Assembly: GCA_003255745.1 (NCBI GenBank)
Contig: QKYL01000212.1
Span: 62,001-126,000, forward strand
From: Paracoccus saliphilus
GTDB lineage: Bacteria > Pseudomonadota > Alphaproteobacteria > Rhodobacterales > Rhodobacteraceae
Length of the DNA: 64,000 nucleotides
Direction of reading: 5' to 3'
In this document: piece after piece, positions 8,210-16,352 of the stretch
How positions within the stretch are numbered: position 1 is the stretch's first letter
Layout: each line of letters begins with the position of its first letter
The notes under the pieces: generated by a model
Told to the model about the DNA's origin: nothing
Seen by the model: the letters and a program-made list of their open reading frames with translations, nothing else
The model's database searches: none
Program-made: the position numbers and the translations under genes

Positions 8210-9366
8210 CCGGGCTGCCCGACCACGTCCTGTCGGACAGCGCGCTGCATCGGGTCCTGCAGGCGCTGCAGGCACAGGGAAACCGCGCCTATCTGGTGGG
8301 GGGCGCCGTCCGCAACGCCCTGCTGAACGAGCCGGTGGACGACATCGACATCGCCACCGATGCGACCCCGGACCGGACTGCGGCACTGGCCAAGGCCGCA
8401 GGCCTGCGGGCGGTCCCCACTGGTATCGACCATGGCACCGTCACCGTTGTGGCCGACCGGCGCGGCTTTGAGGTAACGACCTTCCGCCGCGATGTCAGCA
8501 CCGACGGGCGCCATGCCATTGTCGCCTTTTCGACCGATCTGACCGAGGATGCCGCTCGCCGTGATTTCACCATCAACGCCCTTTACGCCGACCCCACCGG
8601 CACCGTGATCGACCCGATGGGCGGCCTGCCGGACCTGTGGGCGCGGCGCCTGCGCTTCGTGGGCGATCCCGATCAGCGCATCCGCGAGGATTACCTGCGT
8701 ATCCTGCGCTTTTTTCGGTTCCTGGCCCGATATGGCAGGCAGGCCGATCCGCAGGCCGTGGCGGCCTGTGCCGTTCATCGGCAGGGGCTGGCCGGGATCG
8801 CGCGCGAGCGTATCGGTGCCGAGATGAGGAAACTGCTTGATGCTGCCGATCCCGGTCCCGCAGTGGCGCTGATGCAGGCAACCGGCGTCCTGCCGATGAT
8901 CTTGCCCAATGCTCGGACCGAAGGACTGACGGCGCTGCTGACGGTCGAAAACGGTGTGCCACCTGTCTGGCGGCGCCGTCTGGCGGCCCTGTCGCCCACC
9001 GACTGCGCCATGACCCTGCGTCTGTCGCGGGCCGAAACCAGTGGCCAGGACAGGCTGCGCGACGCACGGGAAAAGGACTGGTCCGTTGACGAGGCCGCCT
9101 ATCGTCTTGGGGCGGATCTGGGAACGGACCACGCCCTGCTGGCGGCTGCGGCCGGACACCCGCTGCCCCAGGACTGGCGCGAGCGCATCGAAAGGGCTGC
9201 GTCCGCAAGCTTGCCGGTCGCTGCGGCGGATCTGGCCCCGCTGACCGGCCCCGCCCTTGGCCGAGGGCTGAAGGCGGCCGAGGCGGCCTGGATCGCCTCG
9301 GGCTTTTCGCTGCCTGCCCCAGCCCTGATCGACATGGCCCATCTGGCCCAAGAGGAGACGCCATGA
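8206..9366 (+). CDS. CCA tRNA nucleotidyltransferase (poly(A) polymerase family)
   Basis: Adds or repairs the 3' CCA of tRNAs without a template. The 386-residue protein begins GTG at 8206 in a GTGA overlap with the upstream NUDIX gene. It has the class II nucleotidyltransferase head GGAVRNALL (32-40) followed by VDDIDIATDATPD, with catalytic acidic residues D46 and D48, and the conserved RRDFTINALY block near 118. A helical tRNA-binding body (EDYLRILRFFRFLARYG) follows. It overlaps the ABC transporter gene by ATGA at 9363-9366. Whether it adds all of CCA or only part cannot be told from sequence, but full CCA addition is likely in this phylum. Confidence 0.92.
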   Translation: MTGLPDHVLSDSALHRVLQALQAQGNRAYLVGGAVRNALLNEPVDDIDIATDATPDRTAALAKAAGLRAVPTGIDHGTVTVVADRRGFEVTTFRRDVSTDGRHAIVAFSTDLTEDAARRDFTINALYADPTGTVIDPMGGLPDLWARRLRFVGDPDQRIREDYLRILRFFRFLARYGRQADPQAVAACAVHRQGLAGIARERIGAEMRKLLDAADPGPAVALMQATGVLPMILPNARTEGLTALLTVENGVPPVWRRRLAALSPTDCAMTLRLSRAETSGQDRLRDAREKDWSVDEAAYRLGADLGTDHALLAAAAGHPLPQDWRERIERAASASLPVAAADLAPLTGPALGRGLKAAEAAWIASGFSLPAPALIDMAHLAQEETP

Positions 9367-11207
9367 GCCTTCACGCCCGTTTCGGACGCATGGTCGATGC
9401 CTTTCGCCCGGCCGAGGGTGCACCGCCCGACACGCTGCTGGCCTTCTTTCGCTGGTGCCTGTCGGGGGCTTGGCCGGGTTTGGGCTTTGCGGCCGTCGCC
9501 TCGGCCCTTGGCGGCGCGGCGGATGTCGTATCGGCGATGCTGCTGGGGATGGTCGTGGATGCCGTAACCGGCAGCGCGACCGGCGACTTCTGGACGCAGA
9601 ACTGGGGGCTGGTCGCGGGCTTTGCCTTCTTTTTCCTAGTGATCCGCCCGGCGATCTTTGGCCTGTCCACGGCCAGTTCGAACGTGATCATCGGGCCGAA
9701 CATCCTGCCGCTGGTTCTGTCGCGGCTGCACCGCTGGACCATGGGGCATGCGGTGACCTTCTTTGACAACGATTTTGCCGGACGGCTGGCCCAGAAGCAG
9801 ATGCAGACAGCGCGCGCCGTCACGGATGTCGCGTCTGAAATGGTGAACGTGGTGGCTTTCGCGCTGGCCTCGGTTATCGGGTCGGCTGCCTTCCTTCTGG
9901 CCGTCGATGGTTGGGGGGCGGTGGCGCTGCTGGTGTGGCTGGCGGCCTATTTCTTCCTGATCCGGTTTTTCCTGCCCCGCATCCGCGCCAAGTCGGGGGC
10001 GCGTGCGTCGGCCCGCGCGAACGTGACCGGTCAGGTGGTGGACACGATTACCAACATCAAGACGGTCAAGCTGTTCGCCCATGCCGATCACGAGGATCAG
10101 GCGGCGCTGGGAGCCATGGCGGGGTTCCGGGAACGTGCGCTGGACTTCGGCGTCGTCTCGACCTGGTTCCGGCTGTCGCTGATGGTGGTTGCGGGCATCC
10201 TGCCGGTGATCCTGGTCGGCGGCACGATCATGCTGTGGCGCCAGGGCGCGGCCAGCGTGGGCGACGTGGCGGCCTCGGGCGCGATCGCCATGCGGCTCAG
10301 CCAGATGACCGGTTGGGTCAGCATGGCGCTGATGGGCATGTGGGGCAATATCGGCGAGGTCGAGGACGGAATGAAGACCCTGTCTCCGCCCCATGCCCTG
10401 ACGGACCCGCCCGGCGCCCGGGTCCTGGACCGGGTCAGCGGCGGGATAGAATTCGACCATGTCGATTTCGCCTATGGCCGGACCGAGGGTGGCATCCGCG
10501 ACATGGTCCTGCGGGTGGCGGCGGGAGAAAAGATCGGCATCGTTGGAGCATCGGGGGCCGGCAAGTCCACGCTGGTCGCGCTGCTGCTGCGGCTTTACGA
10601 TGTCGAGCGGGGGGCGATCCGCATCGACGGCCATGACCTGCGCGAGGTCACGCAGGAAAGCCTGCGCCGCCAGATCGCGATGGTCACGCAGGAAACGGCG
10701 ATGTTCAACCGTTCGGCCCGCGACAATATCCTTTACGGCCGGCCCGGCGCGACCGAGGCCGAGATCATCGCCGCCGCCCGGGCGGCCGAGGCGCACGACT
10801 TCATCCTGACGCTGCGCGACCATGCGGGCCGGACGGGATACGACGCCCATCTGGGCGAACGCGGCGTCAAGCTGTCGGGCGGCCAGCGCCAGCGCATCGC
10901 GCTGGCCCGTGCCTTCCTGAAGGACGCGCCGATCCTGGTCCTGGACGAGGCGACCAGCGCATTGGACAGCGAGGTCGAGGCGCAGGTCCAGGAGGCCCTG
11001 ACCCGCGCCATGCGGGGCAAGACGGTGCTGGCCATCGCGCATCGCCTGTCCACCATTGCCGAACTGGACCGGATCATCGTGATGGAGGATGGGCAGATCG
11101 TCGAACAGGGCGCCCATGACGAACTGCTGGCGCGGGGCGGGCGCTATGCCCGCTATTGGTCGCGACAGTCCGGGGGCTTCCTGGGCACCGAAGAGGCCGC
11201 CGAATGA
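9363..11207 (+). CDS. ABC exporter, fused permease and ATPase
   Basis: A 614-residue half-transporter with an N-terminal membrane domain of about six helices (residues 35-330) and a C-terminal ATPase. Walker A GASGAGKST is at 395-403, the signature LSGGQRQR at 504-511 and Walker B ILVLDEATSALD near 523-534, followed by the switch-histidine region IAHRLSTIAELD. It resembles the MsbA/MDR and Atm1-like exporter group, acting as a homodimer in the inner membrane. The substrate is not evident. It is translationally coupled to the CCA-adding enzyme before it and to the RNA methyltransferase after it, yet none of these suggests a cargo. Confidence 0.92.
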   Translation: MSLHARFGRMVDAFRPAEGAPPDTLLAFFRWCLSGAWPGLGFAAVASALGGAADVVSAMLLGMVVDAVTGSATGDFWTQNWGLVAGFAFFFLVIRPAIFGLSTASSNVIIGPNILPLVLSRLHRWTMGHAVTFFDNDFAGRLAQKQMQTARAVTDVASEMVNVVAFALASVIGSAAFLLAVDGWGAVALLVWLAAYFFLIRFFLPRIRAKSGARASARANVTGQVVDTITNIKTVKLFAHADHEDQAALGAMAGFRERALDFGVVSTWFRLSLMVVAGILPVILVGGTIMLWRQGAASVGDVAASGAIAMRLSQMTGWVSMALMGMWGNIGEVEDGMKTLSPPHALTDPPGARVLDRVSGGIEFDHVDFAYGRTEGGIRDMVLRVAAGEKIGIVGASGAGKSTLVALLLRLYDVERGAIRIDGHDLREVTQESLRRQIAMVTQETAMFNRSARDNILYGRPGATEAEIIAAARAAEAHDFILTLRDHAGRTGYDAHLGERGVKLSGGQRQRIALARAFLKDAPILVLDEATSALDSEVEAQVQEALTRAMRGKTVLAIAHRLSTIAELDRIIVMEDGQIVEQGAHDELLARGGRYARYWSRQSGGFLGTEEAAE

Positions 11208-12427
11208 GCCGGTGGGTGATTGAGAGGCTTGGCCGCAAGGGCGACGGCGTGGCACAGGGCGAGGAGGGGCGGGCGCTGGCCGCGCTGACCCTGCCGGGAG
11301 AGGTGGTCGAGGGCGAGGCGACCGACGGCCGCATCGCCGCGCCCCGGATCGTCACCCCGTCGCCCGACCGGGTGCGGGCGGTTTGCGGACATTACCGCGC
11401 CTGCGGGGGCTGTTCGCTGATGCATGCCTCGGATGTATTCACCACCGCCTGGAAACGGCAGGTGGTCGAGACGGCGCTGGCCGCGCAGGGCATCGCCGCC
11501 CCCGTGCCGCAGGTCCATGTCTCGCCCCTGCAGTCGCGCAGGCGGGCCGTGCTGTCGGGGCGCCGGACCAAGAAGGGCGCACTGGTGGGCTTTCACGCGC
11601 GCGCCTCGGACGTGATCGTCGATCTGGCCGAATGCCAGGTGATGCGTCCCCAGATCACAGCGGCATTGCCGCTGCTGCGCAGGATCGTGGTGGCGGGGGC
11701 CTCGCGCGCGGGCGAACTGGACATCACGGTGATCCACGGACCGGCGGGTCTGGACCTGGCGATCAGGGGCGGCAAGCTGATGGATGCGGCGCTTTTCCAA
11801 GTGCTGGCGGCCTTGGCCGAGGAGGGGGACCTGGCCCGGCTGGACTGGGATGGGCAGTCGATCACCCGCCGCCCGCCCGCCCTGCCCATGGGGCGCGCCC
11901 ATGTCATCCCGCCCCCGGGGGCGTTTCTGCAAGCCACTGCAGAGGGCGAAGCGGCCCTGCTGGCAGCAGTGCAACAGACCGTCGGTGGTGCCCGAAATAT
12001 CGTGGACCTTTTTTCGGGCTGCGGCACCTTTACCCTCCCCTTGGCCGAGGAGGCGCGGGTTCATGCCGTCGAGGGACTGGCCGCGCCGCTGGCCGCCCTT
12101 GATTCGGCCTGGCGGGGCGCTGCGGGACTGAATGCTGTCACGATCCAGATGCGCGACCTGGCCCGCCGCCCCCTGTTGCCCGACGAACTGCGCCTTTTTG
12201 ACGCCGCCGTGATAGATCCGCCACGGTCAGGAGCCGAGGCGCAGGTTCGCCAATTGGCAGCAGCAGGGGTTCCGGTGGTGGCTTTCGTGGCCTGCGATCC
12301 GGTTAATTTCGCAAGGGATGCGCGGATTTTGGCCGATGCGGGGTATCGGCTCGAACAGCTCTGGGTGGTCGATCAGTTCCGCTTTTCTCCGCATGTCGAA
12401 ATAGTGGCAGATTTTAGGCGAAGCTAG
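11204..12427 (+). CDS. TrmA/RlmD-family 5-methyluridine RNA methyltransferase with Fe-S cluster
   Basis: SAM-dependent methyltransferase that probably makes m5U in rRNA or tRNA. The 407-residue protein starts in an ATGA overlap with the ABC gene. A short TRAM-like N-terminus precedes the [4Fe-4S] ligands C61, C67 and C70 (CGHYRACGGC), with C144 (LAECQVM) as the likely fourth. SAM motif I FSGCGTF is near 270 and the catalytic-cysteine region reads VACDP with C364; the usual family sequence is SCNP, so Ala and Asp replace Ser and Asn. The fold and cluster are clear, but the exact target base is not. A downstream 64-bp gap separates it from the envelope genes. Confidence 0.88.
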   Translation: MSRWVIERLGRKGDGVAQGEEGRALAALTLPGEVVEGEATDGRIAAPRIVTPSPDRVRAVCGHYRACGGCSLMHASDVFTTAWKRQVVETALAAQGIAAPVPQVHVSPLQSRRRAVLSGRRTKKGALVGFHARASDVIVDLAECQVMRPQITAALPLLRRIVVAGASRAGELDITVIHGPAGLDLAIRGGKLMDAALFQVLAALAEEGDLARLDWDGQSITRRPPALPMGRAHVIPPPGAFLQATAEGEAALLAAVQQTVGGARNIVDLFSGCGTFTLPLAEEARVHAVEGLAAPLAALDSAWRGAAGLNAVTIQMRDLARRPLLPDELRLFDAAVIDPPRSGAEAQVRQLAAAGVPVVAFVACDPVNFARDARILADAGYRLEQLWVVDQFRFSPHVEIVADFRRS

Positions 12428-12491
12428 GCAGGGCCGGGCGACTTGTGATATCCGGGGATCATAAAAATCAAAAACGCTTTCAGAGGCAGTG

Positions 12492-13013
12492 ATGAGCAGA
12501 ACGACCCGTCGGACCTTCACGATTTCGATGCTGGCCTTGCTGGCCGCCTGTGGCAAGCCGCAACAGCCGACCAAGTTCCCGCGCTATGCGGGCCCGCCCG
12601 TGACACAGGTGTCGATCAACAAGGGTGAGCGGCGCATGCACCTGCTGAGCGGTTCGAACGTCGTGCGATCCTATGATATCAGCCTTGGCAACCAGCCTGT
12701 CGGCCACAAGCAGTTCGAGGGGGACGGCAAGACCCCCGAAGGCATCTATTACGTGGACCGCTTCAACCCGCGCAGCCGCTATCACCTGTCGGTCGGGGTA
12801 TCCTATCCCAATGCCGCCGATCGTGCCTTTGCGGAAGGGCAAGGCAGGAATCCAGGGGGCGACATCTTCATCCACGGACGCGGACCCGATGGCAACAACC
12901 TGTTCCCGCGCCAGCGGGACTGGACGGCGGGTTGCATCGCCGTGGCCGATGAGGAGATCGAGGAAATCTATGCGATGCTCAGCCCCGGAACGCCTATCGT
13001 GATCTTTCCCTGA
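12492..13013 (+). CDS. L,D-transpeptidase family lipoprotein (YkuD domain)
   Basis: Probable peptidoglycan cross-linking or lipoprotein-anchoring enzyme. The 173-residue protein has a short Arg-rich signal peptide ending in the lipobox LLAAC (C20), so it is likely lipidated. The YkuD domain follows (QVSINKGERRMHLLSG at its start), with the active-site pair H128 (FIHGRG) and C148 (TAGCIAV). Translation could also begin at a GTG three bases upstream. It is the first of three envelope genes in 12492-14426, and a strong terminator lies just downstream. The exact reaction (cross-linking or hydrolysis) is not distinguishable. Confidence 0.88.
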   Translation: MSRTTRRTFTISMLALLAACGKPQQPTKFPRYAGPPVTQVSINKGERRMHLLSGSNVVRSYDISLGNQPVGHKQFEGDGKTPEGIYYVDRFNPRSRYHLSVGVSYPNAADRAFAEGQGRNPGGDIFIHGRGPDGNNLFPRQRDWTAGCIAVADEEIEEIYAMLSPGTPIVIFP

Positions 13014-13034
13014 CGGGCGCAGTCGCATCATGTC

Positions 13035-13060
13035 AAAGCCCCGGCCGAAACCGGGGCTTT
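13035..13060 (+). terminator. strong hairpin terminator after the L,D-transpeptidase gene
   Basis: A perfect 10-bp stem, AAAGCCCCGG (13035-13044) with CCGGGGCTTT (13051-13060), and a 6-nt loop. The T-rich 3' arm is followed by GTGC. It lies between convergent genes and can serve both, since its A-rich left arm gives a U-tract on the minus strand. Confidence 0.75.
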
Positions 13061-13071
13061 GTGCTGTTCGA

Positions 13072-13587
13072 TCAGCGCGCGGTCAGCAGCGTCCACCAGA
13101 TCTTGCCCGACGGTTCGGTGAACCAGGCAAAGCCCAGCTGCGTGGCCGTGGGGTCCATGATGACGTCGCGGGTGTCGCGCGTGCTCATCCAGGCGGCCAG
13201 GGTCTGCATCTCGTTCTCATAGCTTTCCGAGATGTTCTCGCCCACCAGCGTGCCGGTGAACCCCTGCCGCCGCGCCCGGTCCAGGGGGGACGATCCGTCC
13301 GATCCCCAATGCCAGGCCCGGTTCTGCGCGGACATGTCCCGCGAATGCGCCAGCGCCGCCGCATCCAGCTGCGGATTGGGCACCAGAGCTGCCTGGCCGA
13401 TATTGCCCCGCAGGGTGTTGATCTGCTGCAACACCCGCCCGCTGATCGCAGCCGTGTCAGGAATGGCGGGTTGCGCCGGCGCCTGCTGTTCGACCGGCAT
13501 GACCGGGGGCTGGTTCTGCAGATATCGCGGCGCGCAGGCGCCGAGCGAGATCATGGCGATCATCGGCAAGATGTTGAACGATTTCAT
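13072..13587 (-). CDS. CAP (SCP/PR1) domain lipoprotein
   Basis: A 171-residue secreted protein. ATG at 13587 gives a signal peptide with lipobox LGAC (C18), followed by a Pro/Gln-rich linker and a CAP domain from about residue 50. CAP landmarks are AHSRDM, HWGSDGSS, the conserved GENIS and the C-terminal LGFAWF. The region that usually carries the second cavity histidine reads STRDTRDVIMDP, so one of the four usual polar residues seems absent. An in-frame upstream ATG (13698) is possible but gives no signal peptide. CAP proteins bind cell-envelope ligands or act as proteases in some cases; no activity can be assigned here. Confidence 0.82.
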   Translation of the reverse strand: MKSFNILPMIAMISLGACAPRYLQNQPPVMPVEQQAPAQPAIPDTAAISGRVLQQINTLRGNIGQAALVPNPQLDAAALAHSRDMSAQNRAWHWGSDGSSPLDRARRQGFTGTLVGENISESYENEMQTLAAWMSTRDTRDVIMDPTATQLGFAWFTEPSGKIWWTLLTAR

Positions 13588-13808
13588 TTTTCCGGTGCCC
13601 CTCATCGGCCTTTTGGCGCAGGTGTATCGAACGGGCGCCCAGGCTTCAAACGCAACTCTGCGTGAGTTGCGCGCATGGTGCAACCGCAGCATCCGCACGG
13701 TGCTATGAATTGCCGCGAATCTGCCGGGACGCTATATTTCAGGCACCCCCGGACCAAACGGGCTTTCAACCCCGCCCCTCAAGAGCGGTGAACCGAGGAC
13801 ATGTGTCG

Positions 13809-14426
13809 ATGAGCAGATCGCCTTCTTTCAATCGCCGAACCTTTTTGGGTGCGGCTGCGGCGCTTGGGGCTGCGGGTGCCGCGTTGCCGGTGCTGGCGCA
13901 GGGGCTTGATCCTGCGACCGGCCTGCCGGTGGCCGCCCCCGCGGCCCCGGCCAACAGCGGGCCGCAGCACAACATCTCCAGTTTCCGGATGCAGGATTGG
14001 CGCCCGCATTTCCAGAACCTGACCAACGGTGCGATCCTGTGCGACCTCACCTCGCGCGCGGTCCATTACTGGTCCGAGGACGAAAGCACCTATCGCGTCT
14101 ATCCCTCGTCCATCCCGGTCAGCGAGGACCTGATCCGCACCGGCCGGACCGAGATCATCAAGAAGGTCGAGGGTCCGTCCTGGGCGCCCACGCCCGAAAT
14201 GAAGAAGCGCAATCCCGAATGGCCGGATTTCGTGCCGCCGGGGCCGGACAACCCGCTTGGCACCCACGCCCTGTGGCTCAGCTGGCAGTATTATCGCATC
14301 CATGGCACGCATGACACGCGCAAGATCGGGCGCAAGTCATCGAACGGCTGCATCGGGCTTTACAACGAACACATCGCCGAACTGTTCGGCCTGGCCAAGG
14401 TCGGCACGCAGGTTCTGGTCATGTGA
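13809..14426 (+). CDS. Tat-exported L,D-transpeptidase (YkuD domain)
   Basis: A 205-residue periplasmic enzyme with a Tat-type signal (NRRTFLG at 8-14, hydrophobic to about residue 30). The YkuD domain contains H165 (YRIHGTHD) and C181 (SSNGCIGLYN), the active-site pair of L,D-transpeptidases, with conserved GTHALWLSW upstream. It resembles ErfK/YbiS enzymes that cross-link peptidoglycan or attach proteins to it. It differs from the nearby lipidated L,D-transpeptidase in export route, length and active-site context (NGCIGL against AGCIAV). A hairpin follows 10 bp after the stop. Confidence 0.88.
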   Translation: MSRSPSFNRRTFLGAAAALGAAGAALPVLAQGLDPATGLPVAAPAAPANSGPQHNISSFRMQDWRPHFQNLTNGAILCDLTSRAVHYWSEDESTYRVYPSSIPVSEDLIRTGRTEIIKKVEGPSWAPTPEMKKRNPEWPDFVPPGPDNPLGTHALWLSWQYYRIHGTHDTRKIGRKSSNGCIGLYNEHIAELFGLAKVGTQVLVM

Positions 14427-14435
14427 CGCAAGAAG

Positions 14436-14453
14436 GGGCCGTTCGGCCCCTGT
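14436..14453. terminator. hairpin between convergent genes
   Basis: AGGGGCC (14436-14442) and GGCCCCT (14447-14453) form a perfect 7-bp stem with a 4-nt loop, between the Tat-exported L,D-transpeptidase and hemH. There is no T-tract on the plus strand, so termination strength is uncertain. Confidence 0.45.
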
Positions 14454-14459
14454 CGCGTG

Positions 14460-15500
14460 TCAGCTGCGGGGTTCGACCCAGCCTTGGATGTTCTCGCGGA
14501 TCACGTTCAGCATCACCTGGATGTGGGCCGCGTCGTCATTGAGGCAGGGGATGTACTGGAACTCGTGTCCCCCGGCCTCTTCAAAGCTTTCACGGATCTC
14601 GCCGTTGATCTCCTCCAGCGTCTCGATGCAGTCCGACGAGAAGGCGGGGGAGAGGACCGCGATGTCCGTGTGCCCCTGGCGGGCCAGTTCGGCCACGTGA
14701 TCGACAGTATAGGGCTTCAGCCATTCCTCGCGGCCAAAGACCGACTGGAAGGTCGTGTCGATGATCCCTTCGGGCCAGCCCAGTTCCTCGCGCAGCAGGC
14801 GCGAGGTCTTCTGGCACTGGCAGTGATAGGGGTCGCCTTGCATCAGGTAGCGCTTGGGCATCCCGTGATAGGATGCGACCAGCTTTTTCGGAACCTTGCC
14901 ATCCAGCGCGCGCCGCACGCTGTCGGCCAGCGCCTTGATATAGTCGGGGCGGCTGACATAGGGCTCGCAGGTGCGCACGGCCGGCTGCCAGGTTTCCTTC
15001 ATCAGGACGCGGAACAGCTGGTCGTTGGCGGTGGCCGAGGTCGGCCCCGCGTATTGCGGGTAAAGCGGCAGGAACACGATCCGGCGGCAGCCCGCATCGA
15101 CCATCCGCCGCACCACGTCCCCGGTCGACGGGTTGCCATAGCGCATGCAGAAATCGACCATCACCTGGTCGCCCCATTCGTCCTGCGCCAGTTCGGCCAG
15201 CGCCTTGGTCTGGGCCTTGGTGATGGTCAGCAGCGGGCTTTCGTTCGCCTCGTGGTTCCAGATCAGCTTGTAGTTCTTGCCGGAACTGAAGGGCCGCTTG
15301 GTCAGGATCACGCCCTGCAGCAGCGGCTGCCAGATCAGGCGGTTCACGTCGACGACGCGGCGGTCCGACAGGAATTCGTTCAGATAACGGCGCATCGACC
15401 AATAGTCATAGCCGTCCGGCGTGCCTAGGTTGGCGATCAGGATGCCGGTCTTGGCCAGCGGGATCCGGGGATGGTCGGCGGGCGCGTGGGTCGGTCTCAT
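14460..15500 (-). CDS. hemH: ferrochelatase
   Basis: Inserts Fe2+ into protoporphyrin IX to make protoheme. The 346-residue protein has ILIANLGTPDGYDYWSMRRY near the start, the PLYPQYAGPTSAT signature, the catalytic-histidine region VASYHGMPKRYL and the Glu-rich SPAFSSDCIETLEE stretch at the C-terminus. ATG at 15498-15500 is the natural start and overlaps the upstream methyltransferase-like gene by 4 bp. That coupling suggests coordinated expression of heme synthesis with this partner. Confidence 0.95.
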   Translation of the reverse strand: MRPTHAPADHPRIPLAKTGILIANLGTPDGYDYWSMRRYLNEFLSDRRVVDVNRLIWQPLLQGVILTKRPFSSGKNYKLIWNHEANESPLLTITKAQTKALAELAQDEWGDQVMVDFCMRYGNPSTGDVVRRMVDAGCRRIVFLPLYPQYAGPTSATANDQLFRVLMKETWQPAVRTCEPYVSRPDYIKALADSVRRALDGKVPKKLVASYHGMPKRYLMQGDPYHCQCQKTSRLLREELGWPEGIIDTTFQSVFGREEWLKPYTVDHVAELARQGHTDIAVLSPAFSSDCIETLEEINGEIRESFEEAGGHEFQYIPCLNDDAAHIQVMLNVIRENIQGWVEPRS

Positions 15501-16336
15501 TGTTGCTTTTTCCTGATTTCGTTCAAGGCATCGGCCAGCGGGGTTCGCGCCGAGCCGGGCCGCAGCGGTTTGGGCTGGCTGTCCGAAGGCGCCCACCCGG
15601 TCAGAAAGACCAGATCAAAGGTGACGGCGACACGGGACGGATCGTCGCGGTCGGGATGGTGGCTGGCCAGGATCTGGGCGGCGCGGGCCATGACACCGCG
15701 CGCTGTGGGGCGGCGCAGCCGGGCGGCCATGGCGTTGCCTTCGCCCATGGCGCGCAGGTCGCGGCCCAGGTGGAACAGGTCGCGATAGCTGGCGCGCTGG
15801 TGCAGCAGGTCCGCGACCGGCAAGGCCAGTCCTGCGCGATGCAGCAGCCCGCCCAGGTCGCGGATCTCGCCCATGGGCAGGATGCGCGGCGACAGCCCGC
15901 CCCGGATTTCGGCCTCGGCCTGGCCCAAGGCCGCGCGCAGTTCGGCCAAGGTCTGGTTGCCAAAGCAGACGCCGATGAACAGGCCGTCCTCGCGCAGGGC
16001 ACGGCGGCATTGCACGATCTGCCCCACCGGGTCATCGGCCCAGTGCAGCGACATGGCATGGATCACCAGGTCATGCGCCTCTGGCTGCAAATCCAGCATC
16101 GGCGCGTCCCCCACGACCCGCGCCTGCGGAAAGCGCGGGCCCCAGATGTCCGGGAAACCCGTCACCAGGGCGGGTGCCGTAAAGGTCCTGTTAACCTCTG
16201 CCAGCCTATCCTCGATCTCATCGGCGGCGATCTGGTGGAACAGGTCCACCAGCCCCGTGCGGTGCGCGCGGTCGCGCTGGCGCAGCAGGGCATCGCGGTC
16301 GGTCAGGGCGGGGCGGTCGGATGCGGGATGGGTCAT
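15497..16336 (-). CDS. methyltransferase-like protein coupled to hemH (NDUFAF5/BioC-like fold, no recognisable SAM motif I)
   Basis: A 279-residue protein. The second half of a class I methyltransferase fold is recognisable (LDLQPEAHDLVIHAMSLHW, VQCRRALREDGLFIGVCFG, LAELRAALGQAE), resembling the NDUFAF5/BioC family. Where the usual glycine-rich SAM motif I should be, the sequence reads ALVTGFPDIWGPRFPQ, with no GxGxG. It may therefore not bind SAM, or bind it in an unusual way. The conserved SPRILPMGEIRDLGGLLHRAG stretch and the C-terminal FLTGWAP-PLRPGSA segment suggest a maintained function. It ends in a 4-bp overlap with hemH. NDUFAF5 homologues modify or assemble complex I, but whether that applies here is only inference. 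Confidence 0.72.
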   Translation of the reverse strand: MTHPASDRPALTDRDALLRQRDRAHRTGLVDLFHQIAADEIEDRLAEVNRTFTAPALVTGFPDIWGPRFPQARVVGDAPMLDLQPEAHDLVIHAMSLHWADDPVGQIVQCRRALREDGLFIGVCFGNQTLAELRAALGQAEAEIRGGLSPRILPMGEIRDLGGLLHRAGLALPVADLLHQRASYRDLFHLGRDLRAMGEGNAMAARLRRPTARGVMARAAQILASHHPDRDDPSRVAVTFDLVFLTGWAPSDSQPKPLRPGSARTPLADALNEIRKKQQ

Positions 16337-16352
16337 GGGGCTGGAACATAGG

